NCBI RefSeq assembly: GCF_020781835.1
Contig: NZ_JAJGNJ010000009.1
Coordinates: 1 to 64,000 of the forward strand
DNA: 64,000 nt
Direction of reading: 5' to 3'
From: Microbacterium testaceum
GTDB lineage: Bacteria; Actinomycetota; Actinomycetes; Actinomycetales; Microbacteriaceae
Shown: positions 8,285 through 17,777 of the stretch, in pieces
How the letters are laid out: the number at the start of each line of letters is the position of its first letter
How positions within the stretch are numbered: the stretch's first letter is position 1
Position numbers and translations under genes: made by a program
Notes under the pieces: model-generated
What the model was told of the DNA's origin: nothing
Database searches by the model: none
The model's input: only the letters and a program-made list of their open reading frames with translations

Positions 8285-9906
8285 CCGACACGACCCGGGT
8301 GCGCCCCGTCGACCCCCGACTGGTGCGGTACGCCTCCGCCTCCCGCGGCTTCTTCGCGGTGAGCGCGGCGATCGTCCTCGCCCAGACGGGGGTCGTCGTC
8401 GGGTTCGCCTGGGCCCTCACCTCGGCCCTGATCGGCGCGATCGACGGGCGTGCGCTGCCGGAGCTGTGGGGCTACGTCGGGGCAGCGGCATCCCTGGTCG
8501 TGGTGCGAGGACTGCTCATCGTCGCCTCCGAACGCGTCGCCGCCCGCGGTGCCGCCGCCGCCTCACTGCAGCTTCGCGAACGCCTGGTCGCCGCGGTGGC
8601 CGCCCTCGGGCCCGGGTGGCTCGCTCAGCGCAACGCCGCGTCACTGTCGGTGACGGCGGGACGCGGCCTGGACGCGCTCGACCCCTATTTCGGGCGGTAC
8701 CTCCCGCAGCTGGTCGCCACCGCGATCACGACCCCCCTCCTCCTCGGCGCGATCACCCTCGCCGATCCGCTCTCCGGCCTCATCGTCGTACTGACGCTCC
8801 CCCTCATCCCGCTGTTCATGGTGCTCATCGGTCTCGCCACCCGCACCGTGCAGAAGAAGCAGTACGCCACGCTCGGGCGCCTCGCCGCCCGGTTCGCCGA
8901 CACCGTCGAGGGTCTCGGCACGCTCAAGGCCTTCGGGCGCGAGCACCGCGCCGCCGACACGATCGAGCGGGTCACCCGCGACTACAAGCGCGAGACGATG
9001 ACGGTCCTGCGCGTGTCGTTCCTCTCGGGCTTCGCGCTGGAGTTCCTGGCATCCATCTCGGTCGCGATCATCGCCGTGACGATCGGGTTCCGCCTGCTCG
9101 CCGGAGACCTCAGCCTGCTCGTCGGGCTCTTCGTGCTGCTGCTCGCACCCGAGGCGTACCTGCCCCTGCGGCAGGTGGGCGTGCAGTTCCATTCCGCGGC
9201 CGAGGGCGTCGCCGCAACCGAGGAGATCTTCGACGCCCTCGATGCCGCACGTGCCGCCCAGCGGCCGGATGCCACCGAGCCCGACACCGGCGCGACGGTC
9301 GAACTGCGCGATGTGCGGGTGCACCGGGGAACGCACCGGATGCCGACGGTGTCGCTGTCGGTCGGACCCGGCGAGGTCGTGCTGCTCAGCGGTCCGAGCG
9401 GTGTCGGCAAGTCCAGTCTCGTCGCAGCGCTCCTCGGGTACGCCGACCACGACGGCGAGGTGCGGGTCGACGGCCGGGCCGTCCCGCACGCGCGGCCCGC
9501 TGTCGCCTGGGCGGGACAGCGGCCGGGACTGGTGTCGGGCACGGTGGCCGAGAACGTCTCGCTCGGGTCCGAGGCCGACCCCGCGGCGATCGCCCGCGCG
9601 CTCGCCGACGCCGGAGCCGCCGATCTCGACCCGGCGACCCCGCTCGGCGCGGGTGGCGCAGGACTCTCCGGCGGACAGGCCCAGCGCGTCGCGGTCGCCC
9701 GCGCCCTGTACCGCGAACGCGTCGCGGGAGCGCGGATCCTCGTCCTCGACGAACCGTCGAGCGCCCTGGATGCCGAGACCGAGGCGCACGTGTGGCGGAC
9801 GCTGCGCGCCGAAGCCGACGCGGGCGCCGGGGTCCTGCTGGTATCGCACCGCACGTCGGCGCGCGGGATCGCCGACCGCGTCGTGGAAGTGGGGGCACCC
9901 TCGTGA
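8281..9906 (+). CDS. cydD: Thiol reductant ABC exporter subunit CydD
   Basis: Half of the CydDC ABC exporter, which sends cysteine or glutathione-type thiols across the membrane and is needed to assemble cytochrome bd. The 541-residue protein has six membrane helices followed by an ATPase domain with Walker A GPSGVGKSS, signature LSGGQAQRVAVARAL and Walker B ILVLDEPSSALD. The chosen TTG start at 8281 overlaps the cydB stop; a GTG six codons later is an alternative. It ends in a GTGA overlap with cydC. Confidence 0.93.
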   Translation: MTDTTRVRPVDPRLVRYASASRGFFAVSAAIVLAQTGVVVGFAWALTSALIGAIDGRALPELWGYVGAAASLVVVRGLLIVASERVAARGAAAASLQLRERLVAAVAALGPGWLAQRNAASLSVTAGRGLDALDPYFGRYLPQLVATAITTPLLLGAITLADPLSGLIVVLTLPLIPLFMVLIGLATRTVQKKQYATLGRLAARFADTVEGLGTLKAFGREHRAADTIERVTRDYKRETMTVLRVSFLSGFALEFLASISVAIIAVTIGFRLLAGDLSLLVGLFVLLLAPEAYLPLRQVGVQFHSAAEGVAATEEIFDALDAARAAQRPDATEPDTGATVELRDVRVHRGTHRMPTVSLSVGPGEVVLLSGPSGVGKSSLVAALLGYADHDGEVRVDGRAVPHARPAVAWAGQRPGLVSGTVAENVSLGSEADPAAIARALADAGAADLDPATPLGAGGAGLSGGQAQRVAVARALYRERVAGARILVLDEPSSALDAETEAHVWRTLRAEADAGAGVLLVSHRTSARGIADRVVEVGAPS

Positions 9907-11591
9907 ACCCCCGGGTGCGCGGCATCCTGGCCTCCGCCATGCCCACACGGCGACGCTTCGCCCCCGCCGTCCTGTCGGGCTTCGGCACCGCCGGGAGCGC
10001 GGTGGCGCTGCTGGCCGCGAGCGCCTGGCTCATCGCGCGCGCGGCGGAGCAGCCGCTCGTGATGTACCTGTCGGCGGCGGTCGTGGGTGTGCGAGCGTTC
10101 GCGCTGTCGCGCGGCGTGTTCCGGTACCTCGAGCGGCTCACGGGGCACGACGCAGCGCTCGAGCGGCTGGCCGGTGTGCGCGCCGACCTCGTGCGCGAAC
10201 TCGTCCCGCTCGCCCCGGACGGCCTGGCCCGCGCCCGGCGCGGCGGCCTGCTCTCGAGCGTCGTCGACGACGTCGAGGAGTTGCAGAACCTCCCGCTGCG
10301 GGTCGTGCTGCCCCTGTCCGTCGCGGCGCTCACCTCGCTCGCGGCCGTCGTGTTCGCGGCGTTCGTCTCGCCCCCGGCCGCACTGGCACTTCTGGCATGC
10401 CTCATCGCGGCCTTCGCCGTCGCGGTCGTGGCGGGGTGGGCCGCCGGCGCCCGCGCGGAGCGGGCGATCGCACCGTTGCGGGCCGACGTCGCCGACGCCG
10501 TCCACGACCTCCTGACGAACATCGAGGTGCTGACGGCGTACGGAGCCCTCGACGCCGCCCGGACGCGCGTGCTCGACGCCGACCGGGCGCTGCGTCGCGC
10601 GATCGTTCGACGCGGCGGAGCCCAGGGGCTGACCTCGGGGACGGTGTCGGTGCTCGCCGGCCTGGCGTCGCTGCTCGCGCTCGCCGTGGCCGCTCCCGCC
10701 GTCACCGGCGGCACGCTCTCCGGACCGGGCCTGGCGGTCGTCGTCCTGCTGCCGATGGCGGTGTTCGAGGTGTTCGGACCGGTCCCCCTCGCTCTGGCGT
10801 CGTGGCGGCAGGTGCGCGCCGCGGCCGAGCGCATCGCGGATGCCGTCCCCGCCGAGATCCCCGACGGACTCCCCCGCCACGAACCGGCCGCCACCGGTAC
10901 CGCACCCGCCCTGGACACGGGCCTCGAGCTGCGTGGCGTGTGCGCCCACTGGCCCGCGCGCTCCGACGCCGGCTTCGACGACACCGGCCGCATCGAGGAC
11001 GTGTCGCTGAGCGTCGGCGCGGGCGAGCGCGTGCTGGTCACGGGTCCGAGCGGCGCCGGCAAGACCACCCTGGCCCACGTGCTCGCCCGGTTCCTCGACT
11101 ACGACGGATCGTTCACGATCGGTGGCGTCCAGGCGCGGACGCTCGCCGGCGACGACCTGCGCCGCACGATCGGGCTCGTCGAGCAGTCGCCGTACCTGTT
11201 CGACGAATCGGTCCGCCAGAACCTTCTCTTCGCCCGCGACGACGCCACCGACGACGATCTGCGCGCCGCCCTCGTCCGCGTCGGATTGGCGGAGTGGGTG
11301 CAGGAGCGGGGCGGTCTCGACGCATCCGTCGGCGACCGCGGCGCCCTCGTCTCGGGCGGGCAGGCGCAACGCCTCGCCCTCGCCCGAGCGCTGCTGCGCG
11401 GGTTCCCCGTGCTCGTGCTCGACGAGCCGACCGCGGGTGTCGACCCCGCGGCATCCGATGCCCTCCTGCGCGATCTGCTCGGCGCCGTGGGCCCCGGCCA
11501 CGCGGTCGTGCTCGTCTCGCACGTCGAGGTGCCCGACGACCTCGTCGACCGGACCGTGCGCCTCGAGAGCGGACGACTCGTCGCGGTGTGA
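9903..11591 (+). CDS. cydC: Thiol reductant ABC exporter subunit CydC
   Basis: Partner of CydD. The 562-residue protein has six helices and a C-terminal ATPase domain with Walker A GPSGAGKTT, signature VSGGQAQRLALARAL (Val replacing the usual Leu) and Walker B VLVLDEPTAGVD. The GTG start shares bases with the cydD stop. Last gene of cydABDC; its stop lies 6 bp before the stop of the convergent modC. No clear terminator hairpin separates the two operons. Confidence 0.93.
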   Translation: MNPRVRGILASAMPTRRRFAPAVLSGFGTAGSAVALLAASAWLIARAAEQPLVMYLSAAVVGVRAFALSRGVFRYLERLTGHDAALERLAGVRADLVRELVPLAPDGLARARRGGLLSSVVDDVEELQNLPLRVVLPLSVAALTSLAAVVFAAFVSPPAALALLACLIAAFAVAVVAGWAAGARAERAIAPLRADVADAVHDLLTNIEVLTAYGALDAARTRVLDADRALRRAIVRRGGAQGLTSGTVSVLAGLASLLALAVAAPAVTGGTLSGPGLAVVVLLPMAVFEVFGPVPLALASWRQVRAAAERIADAVPAEIPDGLPRHEPAATGTAPALDTGLELRGVCAHWPARSDAGFDDTGRIEDVSLSVGAGERVLVTGPSGAGKTTLAHVLARFLDYDGSFTIGGVQARTLAGDDLRRTIGLVEQSPYLFDESVRQNLLFARDDATDDDLRAALVRVGLAEWVQERGGLDASVGDRGALVSGGQAQRLALARALLRGFPVLVLDEPTAGVDPAASDALLRDLLGAVGPGHAVVLVSHVEVPDDLVDRTVRLESGRLVAV

Positions 11592-11597
11592 GACGGG

Positions 11598-12647
11598 TCA
11601 GGATGCCGCGATGAACCGCACGCGGTCGGGAGGGATCGACAGCGTCACGACGTCTCCGACTCGAAGCCCCGAGGCCTCGACGGGCGAGACCTCTGCCGCT
11701 GCGATCGCGGTGACGATCCGCACCCCCGCGGGGGTGGGCTCGAGCCGGAGCACCGGTGCGCGCCACGGATGGGCGACGGTTTCCTCCAGCCGAACGTCCG
11801 TCGCGCGGAACACGGCGGCCAGCGCTCGGCCGTCCTCTCCGGCGAGCGCGCGGGACGCGGCATCCGCCGACTCCAGGCGTGCCGTCCCGTCCGTCCACGC
11901 GCCGGCGGATGCCACGCCGACCGCCCGTTCGAGTCCGGCGATGCGGGCCGCGACCTCCGTCGCCGGTGCCGCGAGCACCTCGCGCACCGGTCCCTGCTGA
12001 GTCCCGCGCCCCTCTTCGACGATGAGCAGCCGGTCCGCGAGGGCCGCGGCATCGACGGCGTCGTGGGTGACGGCGACGGCGGTCACTCCCTCCAACGCCT
12101 CGCGGAGCATCGCGCGGATCTCGGCGGCGGTGACGGGATCCAGAGCCACCAGCGGCTCGTCGAGAAGTACCGCGCGAGGCTCGGCGGCGAGCGCGCGCGC
12201 CACCGCCACGCGCTGCTGCTCACCGCCGGAGAGCTCCGCGGGGCGACGGTCGCCGACCCCCGGCAGTCCGACGCGCGCGAGCCATTCCTCGGCGCGGGCG
12301 CGCGCCGACCCGCGGCCCGCGCCGGCGGCGCGCGGACCGAACGCGACGTTCTCACGCGCCGAGAGGTGCGGGAACAGCCGCGCATCCTGACCGAGCAGCA
12401 CGATGCCGCGGTCCATGGGGGCGGTCCGCACCCGGGGGTGGGCGACCCGGTCGATCACGCGGCCGTCGAGGGAGATCTCTCCGCCGTCGAGGGGTTGGAG
12501 TCCGGCGAGGGCGTGCAGCAGCGTGGTCTTGCCCGCTCCGCTGCGGCCCATGATCGCCAGGGTCTCACCGGCGGCGACGTCGATGCCGATGTCCACGACG
12601 AACGCCCGCCGCCGCACGACGACGTGCGCGCTCACTCTCGCGCTCAT
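11598..12647 (-). CDS. modC: Molybdate ABC transporter ATP-binding protein
   Basis: Energises molybdate uptake. The 349-residue protein has an ABC domain with Walker A GRSGAGKTT, signature LSGGEQQRVAVARAL and Walker B AVLLDEPLVALD, then a C-terminal region ending in a Mop/TOBE-like oxyanion-binding segment (GVRIVTAIAAAEVSPVEA, then GDVVTLSIPPDRVRF). The ATG overlaps the modB stop (ATGA). Last gene of regulator-modA-modB-modC. Confidence 0.9.
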   Translation of the reverse strand: MSARVSAHVVVRRRAFVVDIGIDVAAGETLAIMGRSGAGKTTLLHALAGLQPLDGGEISLDGRVIDRVAHPRVRTAPMDRGIVLLGQDARLFPHLSARENVAFGPRAAGAGRGSARARAEEWLARVGLPGVGDRRPAELSGGEQQRVAVARALAAEPRAVLLDEPLVALDPVTAAEIRAMLREALEGVTAVAVTHDAVDAAALADRLLIVEEGRGTQQGPVREVLAAPATEVAARIAGLERAVGVASAGAWTDGTARLESADAASRALAGEDGRALAAVFRATDVRLEETVAHPWRAPVLRLEPTPAGVRIVTAIAAAEVSPVEASGLRVGDVVTLSIPPDRVRFIAAS

Positions 12648-13426
12648 GCCACGCCCCCCGACGGCCGCCACCCGCGCACCAGAAGCAGGACGCCGATCGC
12701 CGTCACGAGCAGCAGCAGCGCCAGCGCGACCGCGCTCCCCTGGGCCACGCCGCCGCCGTTGAACGCCGTGTAGATCGCGAGAGGCATCGTCTGGGTGACG
12801 CCGGGACGGTTGCCGGCGAATAGCGCGGTCGCGCCGAACTCGCCGATCGCGCGTGCGAAGCACAGCACCACCCCGGCGACGATCCCGGGGGCGGCCAGCG
12901 GCAGGGTCACGCGGCGCAGGATCGTCGCCCGCGAGGCGCCGAGGGAGGCGGCGGTGCGCTCGACCTCGACCCCGGTGCTGCGCAGCGCCCCCTCGACGGC
13001 GAGAACGAGGAACGGCAGCGCCACGAACACCTGCGCCAGCACGACGGCGGCCGTGGTGAAGGGCAGACCGAGCCCGCCGAGCCACCCGTTCCGACCGAAG
13101 AGGTACAGCAGCGCGACGCCGCCCACCATCGGCGGGAGCACGAGGGGGACGGTCACGAGCGCGCGCAGCGCGGCCGCCGTCCGCGCCGAGCTGCGCGCGA
13201 TGAGCAGGGCGAGCGGTATGCCGATGGCCGCGCAGACGAGGGTCGCCAGGGCACCGGTGGTCACCGACAGCAGGAGCGCCGAACGCGCGGCTTCCGAGGC
13301 GACATCGGCCCAGAGGGTGTCCCACTGGACGCGCGTCACGAGCGCGGTCAGGGGGACCAGGAGGAACAGCAGACCGGCCGTCGCGGGAACCACGAGCCAG
13401 CGCGGAACGTAGCCTCCCCCGCTCAC
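12644..13426 (-). CDS. modB: Molybdate ABC transporter permease
   Basis: Membrane channel of the molybdate importer. The 260-residue protein has about six helices and the permease EAA-like loop (ERTAASLGASRATILRRVTL) that contacts the ATPase, followed by the ModB/CysT-type ARAIGEFGATALFAGN segment. The GTG start at 13426 shares bases with the modA stop (GTGA), and the stop overlaps the modC ATG, so modABC is tightly coupled. Confidence 0.92.
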   Translation of the reverse strand: MSGGGYVPRWLVVPATAGLLFLLVPLTALVTRVQWDTLWADVASEAARSALLLSVTTGALATLVCAAIGIPLALLIARSSARTAAALRALVTVPLVLPPMVGGVALLYLFGRNGWLGGLGLPFTTAAVVLAQVFVALPFLVLAVEGALRSTGVEVERTAASLGASRATILRRVTLPLAAPGIVAGVVLCFARAIGEFGATALFAGNRPGVTQTMPLAIYTAFNGGGVAQGSAVALALLLLVTAIGVLLLVRGWRPSGGVA

Positions 13427-14181
13427 GGCGCCCGGAACCTGGCGTCGGCGAGGATCCGCTGCCCCGCGGGCGAAAGGACGAAATCGGTGAACGCGCCGGC
13501 CGCCGCGGGGTTGCCCGCGTCGCGGACCGTCGTGATCGGATACCGGTTGACCACCGCGTCGGCACCCTCCGGAACGACCGCCTCGACGTCGTCGCGACCG
13601 GCGATGTCGGTGGCGTAGACGAGGCCGGCCCTCGCGTCGCCGGCCTCGACCTTGGCGAGAACGGCCGTGACGTTCTGCTCCTGACTGACCGGTGTCACCG
13701 ACACCCCGGCCCTCGCCAGCAGCGTCGCCGACGCCGATCCGCACGGTACCTCGGCCGCGCACAGCACGGTCGGGACGCGGGCGAGATCGGCCAGCCCCGC
13801 CACCTCCCCCGGGTTCCCCGACGGCACCGCGATCACGAGGGTGTTGGCGGCGAACACCAGGGGTTCGGCGGCCAGGTCGCCGATCCTCTCCATGTTCTTC
13901 TCGTCCGCGGAGGCGAAGACGTCGGCGGGAGCCCCCTGCGCGATCTGCGTCGCGAGCGTGCTCGACCCGTCGTACACGGTGACGACATCGACCGCGGGGT
14001 GGGCCGCCTCGAACGCGGCGGAGATCTCGTCGAACGCGCGCTGCAGGGACGCCGCGGCGTACACCTGCACGGTGCCGCTCAGCGCGTCGCCGGAATGTTC
14101 GTCGGCGGGCGGCTCGGCCGACGCGCACGCGGTGAGCGACAGGACGACGCCGAGAGCGAGAGCGAAACGGAGGCGACGCAT
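13423..14181 (-). CDS. modA: Molybdate-binding lipoprotein
   Basis: Extracellular molybdate receptor, anchored as a lipoprotein. A signal peptide ends in the lipobox LTAC (Cys19). The 252-residue protein then has ModA features: VYAAASLQRAFDEI at the start of the mature domain, YDGSSTLATQIAQGAPADVFASAD around the ligand Ser residues, and NRYPI near the end. It follows the helix-turn-helix/TOBE regulator after 69 bp containing an inverted repeat. Confidence 0.93.
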   Translation of the reverse strand: MRRLRFALALGVVLSLTACASAEPPADEHSGDALSGTVQVYAAASLQRAFDEISAAFEAAHPAVDVVTVYDGSSTLATQIAQGAPADVFASADEKNMERIGDLAAEPLVFAANTLVIAVPSGNPGEVAGLADLARVPTVLCAAEVPCGSASATLLARAGVSVTPVSQEQNVTAVLAKVEAGDARAGLVYATDIAGRDDVEAVVPEGADAVVNRYPITTVRDAGNPAAAGAFTDFVLSPAGQRILADARFRAP

Positions 14182-14210
14182 GCAGGACCCTTCCCGCGCG
14201 CTCGGAGCAC

Positions 14211-14229
14211 GCGGGATCTATTCTCCCGC
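14211..14229. promoter_or_regulatory. Inverted repeat upstream of modA
   Basis: GCGGGA and TCCCGC form a perfect 6-bp inverted repeat spaced by 7 A/T-rich bases, 30-48 bp before modA. The position suits an operator for the adjacent TOBE-domain regulator; binding is inferred, not shown. Confidence 0.35.
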
Positions 14230-14250
14230 ATTCGCGGATGATTCAGGTCC

Positions 14251-14652
14251 TCAACTCCGCTCATGCGGCTTCTCGACGGTCACGACGGTGGCCTTGACCG
14301 ATGCCACGGCGAGCACGCCGGGCTCGAGAGCGAGTTCCTCGGCGGCCTCCGCCGACATCAGCGACACCACGCGATGCGGGCCGCACTGGAGGTCGACCTG
14401 TGCCATGACCCCGTCGATCCGCACCCGCGTGACGATGCCGACGAAGCGGTTGCGCGCGCTCGAGGAGATCCCGGTGGGGTCGTCGGGCTCGTCGGCGAGG
14501 GCGACGGCGCGCGCGGCGAGCGCCTCACCGGGGATCTCCGCGGGCGTCGTGCCCGTCGTCGGCAGGAGCCCCTGATCGATCCAGCGCCGGACGGTGTCGT
14601 CGCTGACCCCGAGCAGGCGCGCGGCCGGCGCGATGCGGAAGGTGTTGGGCAT
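14251..14652 (-). CDS. Helix-turn-helix plus TOBE molybdate-responsive regulator
   Basis: The 133-residue protein has an N-terminal MerR/excisionase-type helix-turn-helix (RIAPAARLLGVSDDTVRRWIDQGLLP, residues 6-31) and a C-terminal TOBE/Mop domain (NRFVGIVTRVRIDGVMAQVDL). Mop domains bind molybdate or tungstate. It is therefore probably a small molybdate-sensing regulator of the following modABC genes and perhaps the divergent moa operon 85 bp away. It differs from the longer E. coli ModE. Confidence 0.82.
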   Translation of the reverse strand: MPNTFRIAPAARLLGVSDDTVRRWIDQGLLPTTGTTPAEIPGEALAARAVALADEPDDPTGISSSARNRFVGIVTRVRIDGVMAQVDLQCGPHRVVSLMSAEAAEELALEPGVLAVASVKATVVTVEKPHERS

Positions 14653-14737
14653 GGCACGACGGTAGCGCCGCGGGCGCGGGCGCGGCGAACGCGGGCACGG
14701 CGACCCCGGCCCGGCGCTGCTCGCCTAGGCTCGACCC

Positions 14738-15793
14738 ATGGATGCCGTGCGCGAGACCGGAGCACCCCGCGAGGGCGGACTGCTCGACCGGTTCGGACGC
14801 GTCGCACGCGACCTGCGCGTGTCCGTCATCGACAAGTGCAACCTCCGCTGCACGTACTGCATGCCCGCGGAGGGCCTGCCCTGGATGCCGCAGCAGCAAC
14901 TCATGACCGGCGACGAGATCGCGCGGATCGTCCGCGTGGCGGTGCGCGCGCTCGGTGCCGAGGAACTGCGCCTCACCGGCGGCGAGCCGCTCGTGCGCAA
15001 GGACCTCGAGGACGTCATCGCCCGCATCCGCGCCGACCACCCCGACCTGCCGATCGCCATGACCACCAACGCCGTCGGTCTCGACCGGCGGGCACGGGCG
15101 CTGAAGGATGCGGGTCTCACGCGCCTGAACGTCTCGCTGGACACCCTGCACCCCGAGACGTTCGCCGAGCTCACCCGCCGCCCGCACCTCGACAAGGTCC
15201 TGGCGGGGCTCGAGGCGGCGACCGCCGCCGGTCTCGGGCCGATCAAGATCAACGCGGTTCTGCTGCGCGGCATCAACGACACCGAGGTCGTGCCGTTGGT
15301 GGACTGGGCGGTCACGCACGGTTACGAGATGCGGTTCATCGAGGACATGCCCCTGGACGGCGACCGGTCCTGGACCGAGACCCAGGTCGTCCCCGCCCGC
15401 GAGATCCGCGCCGCGCTCGAGGGGGCCTTCGACCTGGCCCCCGACCCCCGCGGCCGCGGAGCGGCCCCCGCCGAGCGCTTCGAGGTGCGGCGGGCCGGCG
15501 ACGGCACCCTGGCCGGCCACGTCGGCATCATCTCGTCGGTCACCGAGCCGTTCTGCGCCGCCTGCACGCGCACACGCGTCACCGCGGACGGCCGCATCCG
15601 CTCCTGCCTGTTCTCGCACGAGGAGACCGACCTGCTCACCGCCCTCCGCGACGGCGCGAGCGACGCCGACCTCGCGCAGATCTGGCGCGAGGCGATGTGG
15701 CGCAAGCCCCGCGCCCACGGCTCCGACCGCGTCGGACTCGCCCGCGCGGACTTCATCCAGCCGGAGCGCACGATGAGCGCGATCGGCGGATGA
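14738..15793 (+). CDS. moaA: GTP 3',8-cyclase (molybdenum cofactor step 1)
   Basis: Radical-SAM enzyme that, with MoaC, makes cyclic pyranopterin monophosphate from GTP. The 351-residue protein has the N-terminal [4Fe-4S] motif C34-x3-C38-x2-C41 (KCNLRCTYC), the LTGGEPLVR SAM-binding strand, a second cluster motif (FCAACTRTR then SCLF) and the conserved C-terminal GG. It starts a five-gene cofactor operon; its stop overlaps the next ATG. Confidence 0.96.
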   Translation: MDAVRETGAPREGGLLDRFGRVARDLRVSVIDKCNLRCTYCMPAEGLPWMPQQQLMTGDEIARIVRVAVRALGAEELRLTGGEPLVRKDLEDVIARIRADHPDLPIAMTTNAVGLDRRARALKDAGLTRLNVSLDTLHPETFAELTRRPHLDKVLAGLEAATAAGLGPIKINAVLLRGINDTEVVPLVDWAVTHGYEMRFIEDMPLDGDRSWTETQVVPAREIRAALEGAFDLAPDPRGRGAAPAERFEVRRAGDGTLAGHVGIISSVTEPFCAACTRTRVTADGRIRSCLFSHEETDLLTALRDGASDADLAQIWREAMWRKPRAHGSDRVGLARADFIQPERTMSAIGG

Positions 15794-16560
15794 GGCCGCT
15801 CGTCGACCCGGTGGCCTCCCTCGCCCCCGAAGAACTGATCCGCACCGCCCGCCACGCCGTCCTGACCGGAATCGGCGAAGAAGGACAGCGGCGTCTGGCC
15901 GCCGCCCGCATCGCCGTCGTGGGGGCCGGGGGGCTGGGCTCGCCGGTCCTGCTCGCCCTCGCCGCCGCCGGGGTGGGCGAGCTCGTCGTGATCGACGACG
16001 ACATCGTCGAGCGCACGAACCTGCAGCGCCAGCTCATGCACCGGGTCGACGACATCGGGACCCTGAAGACCGCGTCGGCGGCGCGCGCCATCCGCGACCT
16101 CTCGCCGCTCACGCGCGTGCGCGAGGAGACCGTGCGCCTCACCCCGGACAACGCGCGGGCCCTTCTCGGTGACGCGCACGTCGTCATCGACGGCAGCGAC
16201 ACGTTCGACACCCGCAGCGCCGTGGCATCCGCGACCGACGAGCTCGGGATGCCCCTGGTGTGGGGGGCCGTGCAGGAGTGGTCCGCGCAGGCGACGGTGT
16301 TCTGGTCGCGCCCGCCCGAGGGTCGCTCCCCCGTGCGCCTCAGCGACGTCTTCCCCCCCGATTCGGTGGGCGAACCGCCCACCTGCGCCCAGGTCGGCGT
16401 GCTGGGTGCGCTGTGCGTGCAGGTCGGCGGCCTGCTCGCAACGGAGGCGATCAAGCTCGTCACCGGCGCGGGCGAACCGCTCCTCGGACGCATGGCGATC
16501 ATCGACGCGCTGCGCGCCCGCCACGACATCGTCCCGCTCGCTCCCCGGAGGACACCGTGA
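15790..16560 (+). CDS. moeB: MoeB/ThiF-family adenylyltransferase
   Basis: E1-like enzyme that should adenylate the MoaD C-terminal Gly-Gly before sulfur transfer. The 256-residue protein has the ATP loop GAGGLGSP, the DDDIVERTNLQRQ segment and a TCAQVGVLG motif. It lacks the CxxC pairs that bind zinc in E. coli MoeB (the region reads RLSDVFPP), and it has no rhodanese domain. Both its ATG and its stop overlap neighbours, so its production is coupled to the pathway. Confidence 0.88.
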   Translation: MRPLVDPVASLAPEELIRTARHAVLTGIGEEGQRRLAAARIAVVGAGGLGSPVLLALAAAGVGELVVIDDDIVERTNLQRQLMHRVDDIGTLKTASAARAIRDLSPLTRVREETVRLTPDNARALLGDAHVVIDGSDTFDTRSAVASATDELGMPLVWGAVQEWSAQATVFWSRPPEGRSPVRLSDVFPPDSVGEPPTCAQVGVLGALCVQVGGLLATEAIKLVTGAGEPLLGRMAIIDALRARHDIVPLAPRRTP

Positions 16561-17777
16561 CTGATCTGCTGACCGTCGAGGAACACCGCGCCCGCGTCCT
16601 CGCCGCCGTGACCGCTGTGCCGGCAGAGACCGTCGCCCTCGCCGACGCCGCCGGACGCGCTCTGGCCGCCGACGTCGTCGCCCGACACGACCTCCCCGGC
16701 TTCGACAACTCCTCGATGGACGGGTTCGCCGTCCGCAGCCTCGACGTCGCCGGAGCGGATGCCACGAACCCGGTGCGCCTGCGCGTCGTCGCCGATCTGC
16801 CGGCCGGGACCTCCGACGACCCGGCGTTCGGTCCGGGCGAGGCGGTGCGCATCATGACGGGCGCACCGCTGCCGTCGTCGGCGGACGCGGTCGTGCCCTT
16901 CGAGGACACCGCCGGTGGACTCGCCGACTCCCTGGGCGAGATCACCGTGCTGCGAGCGCCGGGTGCCGGGGCGTTCGTGCGCCGGCGCGGCGGAGACGTG
17001 TCCAGCGGCGACACCGTCCTCCACGCGGGGGAGCACCTCGGCCCGTTCGCGCTCGCGGCGGCCGCGGCGGCCGGGGTCGCCGAGGTGGCGGTGCGGCGGC
17101 GACCACGGGTCGCCGTGGTCTCCACCGGCAGTGAGCTCGTCGCCCCGGGGACGACACCCGGGCGTGGGCAGACGCCCGACTCCAACGCGACGCTGCTGGC
17201 CGCCCTCATCGCCGAAGCGGACGCGGACGTTCTTCTCGTCGAGCGCGTGCCCGACGACGCCGGCGCCATCGGCGAGGTCCTCGGGCGAGCGATCGGGGCC
17301 GACGTCGTCGTCTTCACCGGCGGCGTCAGCGCCGGCGCCTACGAGCCCGTACGCCAAGCCCTCGCCGCGCGCATCGCCTTCGCGCGCGTCGCGATGCAAC
17401 CCGGCAAACCGCAGGCGTTCGGTCGGCTCGACGACGGGCGGCTGGTGTTCGGTCTCCCGGGCAACCCGGTGAGCGTCGCGGTGTCGTTCGAGGTGTTCGT
17501 GCGTCCCGCTCTGCGCGCCCTCCAGGGTCACGCGGTGCTCGACCGTCCCCGCGCCCGGCTCACGGCGGCCGAGGCGTGGACCACACCCCCCGGTCGTCGC
17601 CAATACCTGCCGGCGGCGGTCGACCTCGTCGCCGGTACCGTCCGCCCGGCCACGGCGGGAGGCTCCGGATCGCACCTCGCGGCGTCGCTGGCGCGGGCTT
17701 CGGCGTTCGCGATCGTGCCCGCCGACGTGGCGGCCGTCGCCGTGGGCGACCCGGTCGATGTCATGCTGATTCCATGA
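16557..17777 (+). CDS. moeA: Molybdopterin molybdenumtransferase
   Basis: Inserts molybdenum into adenylated molybdopterin. The 406-residue protein has the MoeA signatures: FDNSSMDGFAVR near residue 52, GEAVRIMTGAPLP, the MPT-binding domain STGSELV and TPDSNATLL, FTGGVSAGAYE, and QPGKPQAFG followed by FGLPGNPVS. A C-terminal beta domain completes the usual length. The GTG start overlaps the moeB stop; the stop overlaps the moaC ATG. Confidence 0.95.
   Translation: MTDLLTVEEHRARVLAAVTAVPAETVALADAAGRALAADVVARHDLPGFDNSSMDGFAVRSLDVAGADATNPVRLRVVADLPAGTSDDPAFGPGEAVRIMTGAPLPSSADAVVPFEDTAGGLADSLGEITVLRAPGAGAFVRRRGGDVSSGDTVLHAGEHLGPFALAAAAAAGVAEVAVRRRPRVAVVSTGSELVAPGTTPGRGQTPDSNATLLAALIAEADADVLLVERVPDDAGAIGEVLGRAIGADVVVFTGGVSAGAYEPVRQALAARIAFARVAMQPGKPQAFGRLDDGRLVFGLPGNPVSVAVSFEVFVRPALRALQGHAVLDRPRARLTAAEAWTTPPGRRQYLPAAVDLVAGTVRPATAGGSGSHLAASLARASAFAIVPADVAAVAVGDPVDVMLIP

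Noticed and set aside
14653-14737. Molybdenum cofactor riboswitch before moaA
   Set aside because: Only 85 bp separate the divergent genes and the conserved helices of that riboswitch are not visible.
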